Shown here piece after piece: positions 52,905 through 60,939 of a stretch of 64,000 nt of DNA; positions within the stretch are counted from its first letter, which is position 1; every line of letters starts with the position of its first letter. The DNA comes from Limosilactobacillus secaliphilus. GTDB taxonomy: Bacteria; Bacillota; Bacilli; Lactobacillales; Lactobacillaceae. The stretch covers positions 207,966 to 271,965 of the forward strand of contig NZ_JQBW01000006.1 of the NCBI RefSeq assembly GCF_001437055.1, written 5' to 3'. The position numbers were made by a program, and so were the translations under genes. The notes beneath the pieces are model-generated. The model worked only from the letters and a program-made list of their open reading frames with translations. It was not told the origin of the DNA and searched no databases.

Positions 52905-52906
52905 GG

Positions 52907-53668
52907 TTATTGATCACCTTTCGCTTCGTGTTCGTACTTGGCATAACCATTCTTTTCCAGTTCATCCGCTAATTCGGGGCCACCGTTGTCGACAATCTGG
53001 CCATCGACCATGATATGGATCTGGTCAGGAACCACGTACTTTAGCAACCGCTCGTAGTGGGTGATCAGCAATGCGCTGAATTGTGGGCTCCGTAAATGAT
53101 TGATCCCCTTGGCCACGATGCGCATGGCATCAATGTCCAGGCCGGAGTCAATTTCATCAAGGATGGCCAACTTCGGCTGCAGCATCAGCATCTGCAGCAC
53201 TTCATTGCGCTTCTTTTCCCCGCCAGAGAAGCCGACGTTTAGGTAACGGTCCGTAATGTCGTCCGGCATCTGCAAGAGTTCCATCGCCGAATTCAGCCGT
53301 TGCATGAACTGCAAAACGGGCATTGTTTTCCCGGCAGGCATGGTTGCGTTCACTGCTGCGCGCAGGAAATCCGCATTTTTGACTCCCGGAATTTCGGATG
53401 GATATTGCATTCCCAAAAACAGCCCCATTTTGGCGCGCTCATTGACCGGTTTATCCAGGACCGATTCGCCATTGAAGGTAACGGTCCCCTGGGTAGCTTC
53501 ATAGGCAGGATAGCCCATGATGGTCGAAACCAGTGTCGACTTACCATTACCATTCGGCCCCATAATCGCGTGCACCTGACCGGTCGGGATCGTTAAATTG
53601 ACCCCCTTCAGAATTTCTTCGCCAGTCTTTTTAACGACAACATGCAGATCTTTTACTTCTAAAGTCAT
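52907..53668 (-). CDS. sufC: Fe-S cluster assembly ATPase SufC
   Basis: ABC-type ATPase driving SufBD conformational changes; 253 residues. Walker A GPNGNGKSTL near residue 36, signature FSGGEKKRNEV near 145 (the SufC form of LSGGQ), Walker B LAILDEIDSGLDID near 168, and switch His in LLITHYERLL. Start ATG 53668 with AGGTGG; the longer frame is not needed. It begins only 16 bases after nrdG, making it part of the nrdDG unit. Confidence 0.96.
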   Translation of the reverse strand: MTLEVKDLHVVVKKTGEEILKGVNLTIPTGQVHAIMGPNGNGKSTLVSTIMGYPAYEATQGTVTFNGESVLDKPVNERAKMGLFLGMQYPSEIPGVKNADFLRAAVNATMPAGKTMPVLQFMQRLNSAMELLQMPDDITDRYLNVGFSGGEKKRNEVLQMLMLQPKLAILDEIDSGLDIDAMRIVAKGINHLRSPQFSALLITHYERLLKYVVPDQIHIMVDGQIVDNGGPELADELEKNGYAKYEHEAKGDQ

Positions 53669-53684
53669 ACTTACCACCTATTGA

Positions 53685-54272
53685 TTAATGGACGAGTTTG
53701 TCCCAGATGACGACCTTGTTGGCTTTGAGGGACTTTTGGACATCAATGATCCGTTGGTTGCTGGAACCACGGAACTGCAGAGTCAGGTCCTTTTGATCTT
53801 CCAGGAAACGCCCGTCGACCAGAATATCGATCAAACTCAGCATTTCCAGTTTATCATAGGACTCCTTCTGCAACTCTTCCCAAGTGTAACCGGTCCAGGA
53901 CCAAATGTCTTTACTATGGCCAAATTCTTTGCGCACCCGTTTAATAATTTTCAGGCAAACCTGGGTGTTTAGGAATGGTTCGCCGCCTAGCAGCGTCAAT
54001 CCCTGGACATAATCATGGCTCATGTCCTTAATGATCTGATCCTCCAACTCTTGAGAATATGGTTGCCCATAGTGGAAGTTCTGTGCCGCTTTGTTGTAGC
54101 AACCTGGACAGTTGAAGAGACAACCACTGACGTACAAACTGCACCGGACCCCTTCACCATCCACAAAGTTGAACGGCTTGTAGTCCGCCACGTACTGCAG
54201 TGAATGGTCCTGAGCCAACCATTCTTTCGGTTTCGGATTATTTGGCAAACGGTGACGATGTCTTTCTACCAT
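53685..54272 (-). CDS. nrdG: Anaerobic ribonucleotide reductase activase NrdG
   Basis: Radical SAM enzyme that installs the glycyl radical on NrdD; 195 residues. The Fe-S motif C-x3-C-x2-C is CLFNCPGC near residue 46, followed by GLTLLGGEPFLN (SAM-binding GGE motif). Start ATG 54272 with GGAGGC; the upstream frame is leader. It follows nrdD by 78 bases, with a hairpin plus T run in the gap, and directly precedes sufCDB, the machine that could supply its 4Fe-4S cluster. Confidence 0.96.
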   Translation of the reverse strand: MVERHRHRLPNNPKPKEWLAQDHSLQYVADYKPFNFVDGEGVRCSLYVSGCLFNCPGCYNKAAQNFHYGQPYSQELEDQIIKDMSHDYVQGLTLLGGEPFLNTQVCLKIIKRVRKEFGHSKDIWSWTGYTWEELQKESYDKLEMLSLIDILVDGRFLEDQKDLTLQFRGSSNQRIIDVQKSLKANKVVIWDKLVH

Positions 54273-54289
54273 ACTAAAGCCTCCATGAC

Positions 54290-54327
54290 AAAAATAGGAT
54301 GCGGAAAAACCGTGTTTCACCACATCC
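54290..54327 (-). terminator. Attenuator-like hairpin between nrdD and nrdG
   Basis: GGATGTGG / CCGCATCC eight-pair stem (one wobble), 15-base loop, then TATTTTTG on the minus strand. It can lower transcription of nrdG-sufCDB relative to nrdD. Confidence 0.7.
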
Positions 54328-54350
54328 CAATTGATATTACATTTAAGTGC

Positions 54351-56585
54351 TTAAATCTGCTTACCAGTAATGTTAGCGTGTGCTTCCCGTGAATCGGACT
54401 GACGGTTGGTTTCAAAGGCAGCCGCTGACTTGATCATTGATGGGGACATGTGCTTTACCCGGTGAATGATCTCCTCGTGCCGACCGTGAACCATTGGCCG
54501 CTGCATTGGGTTGCCTAAGTAGCCACAAGTCCGCTTTACCACGTCACACGTTGCTGGGTCGTGGTTACCACACTGTGGGCACTTAAAGCCACGCGCCGTT
54601 GCTTCAAATTCACCCTTGAAGCCACACTTGAAGCATTGGTCGATGGACGTGTTGGTGCCGAGGTAGCCAACGTGGTCGTATGCCCAGTCCCAAACAGCTT
54701 CCAATGCCTTTGGGTTTTGCCGCAGGTTTGGGTATTCACAGTAATGAATGAAGCCACCAGAAGCGTACTTTGGGAAGTCCTCTTCAAATTCCAGCTTTTC
54801 AAACGGGGTTGGGTGCTTGCGAACGTCGTAGTGGAAACTGTTTGTGTAGTATTCCTTATCCGTCACATCCTCGATCCGCCCGAACTTCTTGATATCGTCT
54901 TGGCAGAAGGTGTCGGTTAATGATTCAGCTGGGGTGGAATAAAGGCTGTAGTGGTAGCCCTCTTCCTTTTCCCATTTAGCACACAGGTCATGCATCTCAC
55001 GGACAATGGAAACGGCGAAGTCATGAGCTTCCTTGTTGTGTTCCCACTTTGGGCCATAGAAGGTTGTACCCACTTCGTATAAGCCGATGTAACCGAGAGA
55101 AACAGTGGCCCGACTGTTCTTGAAGACTTCATCAACCGAGTCCGTCTTCTTCAGCCGTTTGCCGAACGCACCATACATGTAGAGCAATGGGGCGTTTTCC
55201 GGCTTAGCCTGCTTGACCCGCGCAATCCGGTACTTTAAGGCAATGTGGCAGATCCGCATCTTTTCCTTGAAGATCTCCCAGAAGAGTTGCTTGTCGCCGT
55301 GAGCCTCCAGAGCAATCCGTGGCAGGTTGACGGTAACCACACCTAAGTTCATTCGGCCAGAGTTAACTTCCTTGCCGGTTTCTGGGTCGGTCCAGCCTTG
55401 CAAGAATGAACGACAACCCATTGGTGCCTTGAAACTGCCCGTTAATTCCTTGATTTTGTCATACATCAAGAGGTCTGGGTACATCCGCTTAGTAGCACAT
55501 TCCAAAGCCAGTTGCTTAACGTCATAGTTCGGGTCGCCTGGGTTCAGGTTCAACCCCCGCTTCAACGTAAAGATCAACTTCGGGAAGATGGCCGTCCGGT
55601 GTTCCTTACCCAAGCCTTTGATCCTGATCCGCAAAATGGACTTTTGGATTTCCCGTGAGATCCAAGACGTACCAAGGCCGAAACTGATCGTCGTGAATGG
55701 CGTCTGACCTTGTGATGAGTACAAGGTGTTGATTTCGTACTCCAGGGCCTGCATGGCGTCATAAATGTCCTTCTTCGTCTTGGTCTTGGCGTATTCTTCC
55801 CACTTGTCTTCTGGAACCCAGCGCTTAGCATCATGCATGTGCTTTTCATAGTTGATTTTGGCATAAGGTTCTAACAGTTGGTCGATCCGGTTGGCTGAGC
55901 AACCACCATATTGCAGTGAAGCCACGTTGGCAATAATCTGTGACATCTGGGCCGTTGCCGTTTGGATTGACCGTGGCGATGAAACCCAAGCGTTACCGAT
56001 CTTAAAGCCGTTCTTGAACATTTCGTCAAAGTCGATCAAGCAACAGTTGGTTTCAGTGCTGACTGGCGAGTAGTCCAGGTCGTGCCAGTGAATGTCACCG
56101 CGTTGGTGCGCCTTGGCCACAATCCCTGGCAGCATCCGCAGGCCCAGTGCCCGACTGACCATGCCGGCTTCGAGGTCCCGTTGCGTGTTGAATACCCGAC
56201 TGTCCTTGTTAGCATTTTCGTGCACTACCCGGGAATTGCGATCTTGCAACTGGTCCAACTTGTACATTGGGTTCGTGGCCTTCGCAAAATCAGCTTCATC
56301 TTGCTTCCGGTAGTTGATGAAATCTTGGGCCATATCTTCATGACCGGCCTGCTGAAAGCCTTCAATCATTGCCTTGGCGATTTCCTTCGTGCTGACTTCT
56401 TTTAGATCACCCAAGGTTGTCAGAAGGTGCTGGTAAACAGCCTTCTGCGTCTTTAAGTCCGCGTGTAATGCGCGCATGATTAAATCTAATTTATAAGCGT
56501 AAAACGGTGTCTTGGTACCGTCTCGCTTGATTACTTGTACCGCCTTTAATGTCTGCAGCGGCTCGATTTTGGTGTTCGTTAACAT
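54351..56585 (-). CDS. nrdD: Anaerobic ribonucleoside-triphosphate reductase NrdD
   Basis: Class III ribonucleotide reductase, 744 residues, making dNTPs without oxygen. The N-terminal ATP-cone is present (VQVIKRDGTKTPFYAYKLD), then the barrel with catalytic cysteines (STETNCCLIDF, PMGCRSFL). The C-terminal zinc site is CFKCGFKG and CPQC, and the glycyl-radical loop is RTCGYLGNP near residue 705. An NrdR box lies in front (56668-56683). The start has a weak AAGGAG eight bases away. It heads the nrdD-nrdG-sufC-sufD-sufB run. Confidence 0.98.
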   Translation of the reverse strand: MLTNTKIEPLQTLKAVQVIKRDGTKTPFYAYKLDLIMRALHADLKTQKAVYQHLLTTLGDLKEVSTKEIAKAMIEGFQQAGHEDMAQDFINYRKQDEADFAKATNPMYKLDQLQDRNSRVVHENANKDSRVFNTQRDLEAGMVSRALGLRMLPGIVAKAHQRGDIHWHDLDYSPVSTETNCCLIDFDEMFKNGFKIGNAWVSSPRSIQTATAQMSQIIANVASLQYGGCSANRIDQLLEPYAKINYEKHMHDAKRWVPEDKWEEYAKTKTKKDIYDAMQALEYEINTLYSSQGQTPFTTISFGLGTSWISREIQKSILRIRIKGLGKEHRTAIFPKLIFTLKRGLNLNPGDPNYDVKQLALECATKRMYPDLLMYDKIKELTGSFKAPMGCRSFLQGWTDPETGKEVNSGRMNLGVVTVNLPRIALEAHGDKQLFWEIFKEKMRICHIALKYRIARVKQAKPENAPLLYMYGAFGKRLKKTDSVDEVFKNSRATVSLGYIGLYEVGTTFYGPKWEHNKEAHDFAVSIVREMHDLCAKWEKEEGYHYSLYSTPAESLTDTFCQDDIKKFGRIEDVTDKEYYTNSFHYDVRKHPTPFEKLEFEEDFPKYASGGFIHYCEYPNLRQNPKALEAVWDWAYDHVGYLGTNTSIDQCFKCGFKGEFEATARGFKCPQCGNHDPATCDVVKRTCGYLGNPMQRPMVHGRHEEIIHRVKHMSPSMIKSAAAFETNRQSDSREAHANITGKQI

Positions 56586-56913
56586 AGCTGCTCACTCCTT
56601 AGCGTCGGTTACTATCTTACAATCTAGCCGCGTCAAACACAACATCTGGTAATTGAGCCGGTCCTGAATACCATATATAGTGTGTCAAGGCTTTTTCCTA
56701 ATTTATTGTTTTCGCTGACTTTCAAAAATCATTTGCTCAATTCGATTTAAATCGTTTTGACAGACGACTTGCCACCCTCTTAGAAAGAGACATAGAGGAA
56801 AAATAAAAAGTTAAAAAATCGTTTTTCCTTATCAAATGATACACTAAATAAAAAGGTTATTTTTTCTTTTTAATATGACGTTCTGGTCATTTTGAATGAT
56901 TATAACCACAAGC
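56586..56913. other. Regulatory gap upstream of nrdD
   Basis: AT-rich stretch without a gene. It holds the NrdR box (56668-56683), a TTGACA overlapping it, and a perfect 12-base palindrome CGATTTAAATCG (56743-56754). No second NrdR box of equal quality was seen, only a half-site ACACTAAAT near 56840. Confidence 0.6.
56668..56683. promoter_or_regulatory. NrdR box before nrdD
   Basis: ATACCATATATAGTGT agrees with the 16-base consensus ACAC-w-ATAT-n-T-w-GTGT at 14 positions, about 85 bases before the nrdD start. The regulator gene nrdR lies in the same window. Confidence 0.78.
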
Positions 56914-56951
56914 AAAAACCGCTCTAGGCGTTGACCTAAAGCGGTTTTTAA
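56914..56951 (-). terminator. Terminator after the amino-acid permease gene
   Basis: AAAAACCGCT / AGCGGTTTTT stem with inner TAGG/CCTA, followed by TG on the minus strand. Confidence 0.88.
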
Positions 56952-56972
56952 AGGTAAAGGTGTCGATTTTGA

Positions 56973-57665
56973 TTAGTGACTAACCGTGTATTTCTGACTC
57001 ATCTTGTTTTCCATCATGTTCAACAAGAGTGCCAGCAGTTGAGTAATCACAAAGTAGATCACAGCCGCAACAATTAGCGGTGGAATAAAGTTGTAAAGGG
57101 TCCCACCAACACCCAGTGCTTCGGAAGTGACTTCTTGAACACCGATATAGAACAGAACTGATGATTCCTTGATTAAGGTAATGAATTCGTTCCCCATGGC
57201 TGGCAATGTGTTCCGCAAAGCTTGTGGGAGGACAATTTCAAACAAGGTATCGTGACGACTCAAGCCTAATGATAAGCCGGCTTCAGTCTGCCCTTCTGGA
57301 ATGGAGATCACACCAGAACGAAAAATTTCGGAAGTATAAGCACCAGAGTTCAGGCCCAATGCCAATGCACCAGGGATAATCCGGTCAAGACTGGAACCCA
57401 ATACCTGTGTTTGTGGGATCGGCAATGACTTGGACAGAATGTAGTAAATCAAGAGGACTTGAATCATTGATGGCGTGCCCCGCACGATTGAGACGTAGAT
57501 CCGGGCAATCCAGTTAAAGATCTTCACGTTCGACATCCGCATGATGACTAACAAAAGACCAATCAAGAACCCCATGATCACACCGATCACGGAAATAACA
57601 AGGGTTAATGAAGCACCCTGCATGAACAGGGGCCAATATTTACCCAGGAAAGAAAAATCAAACAT
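56973..57665 (-). CDS. Amino-acid ABC transporter permease
   Basis: His/Glu/Gln/Arg/opine-type ABC permease of 230 residues with five membrane segments. The EAA motif is EAGLSLGLSRHDTLFEIVLP near residue 140, and the start WPLFMQGASLTLVISVIGV is typical of GlnP/TcyB-like subunits. Start ATG 57665 with AAAGGTGAC. It follows the binding-protein gene by 33 bases; no ATPase gene is adjacent, so the ATPase must be elsewhere in the genome. Confidence 0.93.
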   Translation of the reverse strand: MFDFSFLGKYWPLFMQGASLTLVISVIGVIMGFLIGLLLVIMRMSNVKIFNWIARIYVSIVRGTPSMIQVLLIYYILSKSLPIPQTQVLGSSLDRIIPGALALGLNSGAYTSEIFRSGVISIPEGQTEAGLSLGLSRHDTLFEIVLPQALRNTLPAMGNEFITLIKESSVLFYIGVQEVTSEALGVGGTLYNFIPPLIVAAVIYFVITQLLALLLNMMENKMSQKYTVSH

Positions 57666-57698
57666 ACCTGTCACCTTTACCTTTCATCAAAATAAATG

Positions 57699-58523
57699 TT
57701 ACTTACCACTGTTTTCTTGCATCTGTTGTGCCTTCTGGAACATCTGATCCAGCTGACCGGTCTTCTGCAAGTGAGTGATTTCCTTGTTAATCTTATCCTT
57801 CAGCTTTGGTTCGTTCTTCGGGATAGCAATACTGATTTCCTTCAGTGATTGTGGTACCGGAATCTTAACCTTAGCTAATGCGTAGTCGTTCGGGTACTTC
57901 TTGACGTATTCTTCGGCAACCTTAGTGGCTAAGACAACCCCGTCCAGCTTGCCGGACTTCAGGTCAGTGGTCAATGCAGTAACCAAACCTTCAGTTACAA
58001 TGTGAGCTTTGGTATCCTGCTTACCAATCGTTTCTTGCGTTGAACCTTGTTGGGCACCAAACTGAGCACCCTTCGTGTCAGCAATCTTGTTGTACTTGTC
58101 AGCGTCGGCCTTCTTGACCAGCAGGGTTTCACTTTCTTGGTAGTATGGCTTGGAGAAGTCAACGGCTTTCTTCCGCTGCTTGGTCTCAGTCATACCAGCC
58201 ATAACGATGTCGACCTTCTTGTTTTGCAGTTCACCAATCAAGGAAGAGAACTCCATGTTTTCAACTTTCAGCTTAACACCCATGCTTTGCGCAATCTTAT
58301 TGGCAACCATGATGTCATAACCAACGTACTTCTTGTGACCATTCTGTATCACTGGGAATTCAAATGGTGCGAAGTCAGCAGAAGTCCCCATCTTCAGCAC
58401 CTTTTCTGACTTGATCTTATTATAGGTAGTGTTTTCTTTTTTACCACAACCGGCTAAACCACTGACCACACACAGTGCAACTGCACAAACGGTGATCAGT
58501 TTTTTATTAATCTTCCATTTCAT
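57699..58523 (-). CDS. Amino-acid ABC transporter substrate-binding lipoprotein
   Basis: SBP family 3 lipoprotein of 274 residues. The signal peptide ends in lipobox LAGC (Cys26). The domain has MGTSADFAPFEFP, YDIMVANKIAQSMGVKLKV and MAGMTETKQRKKAVDFSKPY, typical of polar amino-acid or cystine binders. It delivers its ligand to the permease encoded next. Start ATG 58523 with GGAGGAAG. The ligand cannot be named from sequence alone. A promoter is visible upstream, with an inverted repeat in the leader. Confidence 0.93.
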   Translation of the reverse strand: MKWKINKKLITVCAVALCVVSGLAGCGKKENTTYNKIKSEKVLKMGTSADFAPFEFPVIQNGHKKYVGYDIMVANKIAQSMGVKLKVENMEFSSLIGELQNKKVDIVMAGMTETKQRKKAVDFSKPYYQESETLLVKKADADKYNKIADTKGAQFGAQQGSTQETIGKQDTKAHIVTEGLVTALTTDLKSGKLDGVVLATKVAEEYVKKYPNDYALAKVKIPVPQSLKEISIAIPKNEPKLKDKINKEITHLQKTGQLDQMFQKAQQMQENSGK

Positions 58524-58560
58524 ATTCTCTTCCTCCGTCCCGTTCATCACTGAATATCAA

Positions 58561-58615
58561 CTGTATATTTCTTGAATACAGCTAATATAATACATGGGTT
58601 ATGCAGGTAATGCAA
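58561..58615 (-). promoter_or_regulatory. Promoter and operator-like repeat of the amino-acid ABC genes
   Basis: TTGCAT (58615-58610), 17-base spacer, TATTAT (58592-58587). Just downstream is CTGTAT-N9-ATACAG (58561-58581), a six-base inverted repeat that could be an operator or a small leader hairpin. Confidence 0.6.
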
Positions 58616-58676
58616 GTAAAAATTCCCAAAATAGTGAAAAATATGCAATATTAACTAAGCACAGACTATATTTATA

Positions 58677-58726
58677 CAAAAAACATGACTATCCAGCGGC
58701 GATGCCGGATAATCATGTTCATATTA
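58677..58726 (-). terminator. Terminator after the YczE-like gene
   Basis: ACATGATTATCCGGC / GCTGGATAGTCATGT stem (two mismatches) followed by TTTTTTG on the minus strand. Confidence 0.9.
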
Positions 58727-58741
58727 GTGTCTCAATTCGCT

Positions 58742-59479
58742 TTAATTTCCAATGTCCAGTGCTTGGTGATGCAGACGAGGAAAGACCAGTTTGTCGGCTA
58801 AACCAGTGATGGCACCTTGGAAGAGGAATGCAAACAATGTGCCCAGGCCGTAGTTGTAAATGGCTCCCTGCATAAAGGCGGCAATTATTCCCATAATTGT
58901 CGGTAGAATATAGGACATCCACATCGCAAGCGTTGCGTTGCCATGGCAATAGCGGAAGCGCACAATTTGGAACAAATCGTCTGCCGGGTGCAAGACAAGG
59001 TTGACCCGTTGATAAATCGAAATCGCGGTTCCCATGAACACTACCCCTAGGAAATTGAGAAAGGTGTAGAAGATGATCCCTGCTGGAGAACTCACGTTAG
59101 GCATGATTCGGTTAAAGATGTCAGCGAACCATTGAATAAAAATGGAGAAAGGCAACATAAACACAAAGTTGCCCATAATCCGGTGCCAATCCCATTTATG
59201 CATCAAAATGGCGTTTAAAACCGACGTCAGCATCCCTAAAATCATAAATGCCCAGAATAGGGTCAAGGGATTATTGCCGAGCACCGCATTCCCCAAGTTG
59301 TTTTCGGCCGCGGTCCAGTAAGCCGAACCCAAGAAATGAGGATGAATATGGGTACTAGTGACCAAGGTTAACACATTCCCCATTGAGTTAATTACAATTG
59401 ATAAGGCAAAAAAGGACCAGCTGGCGGTCATTGACAAGTTGCGTGCACTAATTTGTCCCCTTTGTGGCACTTCCTGCAT
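58742..59479 (-). CDS. YczE/YitT-like membrane protein
   Basis: 245 residues with five or six hydrophobic segments. The segment LSIVINSMGNVLTLVT near residue 30 and FVFMLPFSIFIQWFADIFN resemble the YczE/YyaS/YitT group of membrane proteins of unknown substrate. I use ATG 59479, eight bases after AGGAGG; the earlier ATG is only two bases from the SD. A clear promoter with an adjacent perfect inverted repeat lies upstream. Single gene. Confidence 0.8.
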   Translation of the reverse strand: MQEVPQRGQISARNLSMTASWSFFALSIVINSMGNVLTLVTSTHIHPHFLGSAYWTAAENNLGNAVLGNNPLTLFWAFMILGMLTSVLNAILMHKWDWHRIMGNFVFMLPFSIFIQWFADIFNRIMPNVSSPAGIIFYTFLNFLGVVFMGTAISIYQRVNLVLHPADDLFQIVRFRYCHGNATLAMWMSYILPTIMGIIAAFMQGAIYNYGLGTLFAFLFQGAITGLADKLVFPRLHHQALDIGN

Positions 59480-59515
59480 AATCATTGCCTCCTCTTCTTT
59501 TGATTTCAAAGGATA

Positions 59516-59568
59516 ACATTAGTCGCGTTCGTAAGCGTTGTCAATCGTTTATCAAAATTTATTTTGAT
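59516..59568 (-). promoter_or_regulatory. Promoter and operator candidate of the YczE-like gene
   Basis: TTGACA (59544-59539), 17-base spacer, TAATGT (59521-59516). Just upstream is ATCAAAA-TTTA-TTTTGAT (59551-59568), a perfect seven-base inverted repeat suited to a dimeric regulator. Confidence 0.6.
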
Positions 59569-59678
59569 CGATTTTTTAATGTGGTCATACTCGCCACACA
59601 GGGTATTATTATCCTAAATAATGGCTGGATAACCAAGCATACCCTGCAAAGTATTTTAATGAAGTTAATGTCATTCCA

Positions 59679-59708
59679 TTGACAAAGTATGTCCACTCTT
59701 GTGATAAT
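59679..59708 (+). promoter_or_regulatory. Promoter of the Abi_2 leader RNA
   Basis: TTGACA (59679-59684), 18-base spacer, GATAAT (59703-59708). A start near 59715 is expected. The stretch 59569-59678 before it shows no gene. Confidence 0.75.
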
Positions 59709-59714
59709 ATAAAT

Positions 59715-59805
59715 AATAACTGACCAAGTCCAAAGGGCCCTAGGAGTAGGTGTTGGACTAACACAGCCGTGATTGTGTGTCGCACACATCGCGGCTTTTA
59801 TTTTG
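59715..59805 (+). ncRNA. Structured leader RNA of the Abi_2 gene, abiF-motif-like
   Basis: About 90 bases. First stem AGTCCAA (59728-59734) / TTGGACT (59753-59759) encloses AGGGCCC-TAGGAG-TAGGTG. A second strong hairpin, AGCCGTGAT / ATCGCGGCT with inner GTGTG/CACAC (59765-59796), is followed by TTTTATTTTG, an intrinsic terminator. It ends 13 bases before the Abi_2 start codon. Small RNAs of this layout upstream of Abi_2 genes are known as the abiF motif, and AbiF-type proteins have been linked to RNA antitoxins; that this is one is inferred from position and shape. If termination is frequent, the RNA is made in excess over the protein. Confidence 0.68.
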
Positions 59806-59817
59806 AGGTATCTACAT

Positions 59818-60810
59818 ATGACGAATAAAAGAAATTCCAAACCGTTCAAAACACTAAATAAACAGCTAAGTATCCTGCGCGATCGTGGTTTAAATGATGC
59901 ACGTAATAAAGCAAAACGTTCGTTGGAGCAGATTGGCTACTACTCCTTAATCAATGGCTACAAGTGGATGTTTCTGGCACGTGATTCCAATGGTCATCCA
60001 ATTCATCCTGAAGTATTTAAGAAAGATACGACTTTTGAGGAAATCAAATCCTTGTACGACTTTGACTTCGATTTGCGTTCAATCTTATACCGCGCACTTT
60101 TAAAATATGAAAACATGCTTGGTGCAGAAATTGCCTATCGTTTTTCAGAGAAATATCCAGAAGAACATTCCTATCTTGCCATGGATAACTTTTCACGCGA
60201 CCCTGATAAAGTATCTTCAGTTGTCGGTACAATCAGTTCTTTGTCTAGCACTATTCAGGCATATTCATCGCGTAAAGGTGACAATGCAATTAAGCATTAT
60301 GTTAATTCACATGGATATGTTCCATTATGGGTGCTGGTCAACTTTTTGACATTCGGTGAACTAAATTATCTCTATGCAAATTGCACCCCGGATGTTCAAA
60401 ACATTATTGCTAAAGATTTTCATCATACCAAATTAGTATCTTACACTTATAAAGGTTGCAAAGCCTCAATCACCCCTGACGTAATTAAGGGCATCAATCA
60501 AATGGTCAACATATTTCGCAATGCCGTCGCTCACAGTGAAATAACTTACTCTAAGGTGGTCTTCAAGACGCCGCATTTACGTGAGATTAAAACTGCAGCA
60601 GGCATGAATAATGTAATGATGAACAGCCAAGCAGGAATCTTTGAACTGATTATTGCAATGAAAGCTGTTCTACCAAAGAAAAATTACAAACGCCTAGTCA
60701 AAGATTTAGAATCATTGTTAGCAGATTACAAGCCTGAATTTACGGCAGTTAATTACCTAACATTACTTCAAGACATGCATCTTCCCGACAACTATGAGCA
60801 GATTTTGTAA
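59818..60810 (+). CDS. Abi_2 family (AbiD/AbiF-like) HEPN protein
   Basis: 330 residues. The Abi_2 opening is clear (KPFKTLNKQLSILRDRGLND, then GYYSLINGYKW), with LYDFDFDLRSILYRALLKYE and VPLWVLVNFLTFGELNYLY, and the HEPN RNase-like motif R-x4-H in RNAVAHSE near residue 240. Abi_2 proteins are abortive-infection defence proteins; relatives are toxins held by an RNA partner and are discussed as ancestors of Cas13 HEPN nucleases. Only one R-x4-H motif is evident, so a dimer would be needed for a composite site. Start ATG 59818 with GAGGTATC. Codon use looks like an acquired gene: it is AT-richer than its neighbours. Confidence 0.9.
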   Translation: MTNKRNSKPFKTLNKQLSILRDRGLNDARNKAKRSLEQIGYYSLINGYKWMFLARDSNGHPIHPEVFKKDTTFEEIKSLYDFDFDLRSILYRALLKYENMLGAEIAYRFSEKYPEEHSYLAMDNFSRDPDKVSSVVGTISSLSSTIQAYSSRKGDNAIKHYVNSHGYVPLWVLVNFLTFGELNYLYANCTPDVQNIIAKDFHHTKLVSYTYKGCKASITPDVIKGINQMVNIFRNAVAHSEITYSKVVFKTPHLREIKTAAGMNNVMMNSQAGIFELIIAMKAVLPKKNYKRLVKDLESLLADYKPEFTAVNYLTLLQDMHLPDNYEQIL

Positions 60811-60939
60811 GACTTTTTGTTCCATTAAATAGTATTGGGTAGAAATTCCGATAATATTCATAGTTCTTAAGAATTGAAAGCTAGAGAATATGATACAAAT
60901 ATTTTAAGCTGAACCGCGAAAACTAATTGGAGAAAATCA

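Noticed and set aside
59760..59805. Leader hairpin taken only as a terminator of an upstream gene
   Set aside because: No rightward gene lies upstream; a promoter 55 bases before makes it part of a leader RNA.
59818..60810. Cas13-like or CRISPR-linked nuclease
   Set aside because: Only one R-x4-H motif, size and wording fit Abi_2, and no repeat array is present.
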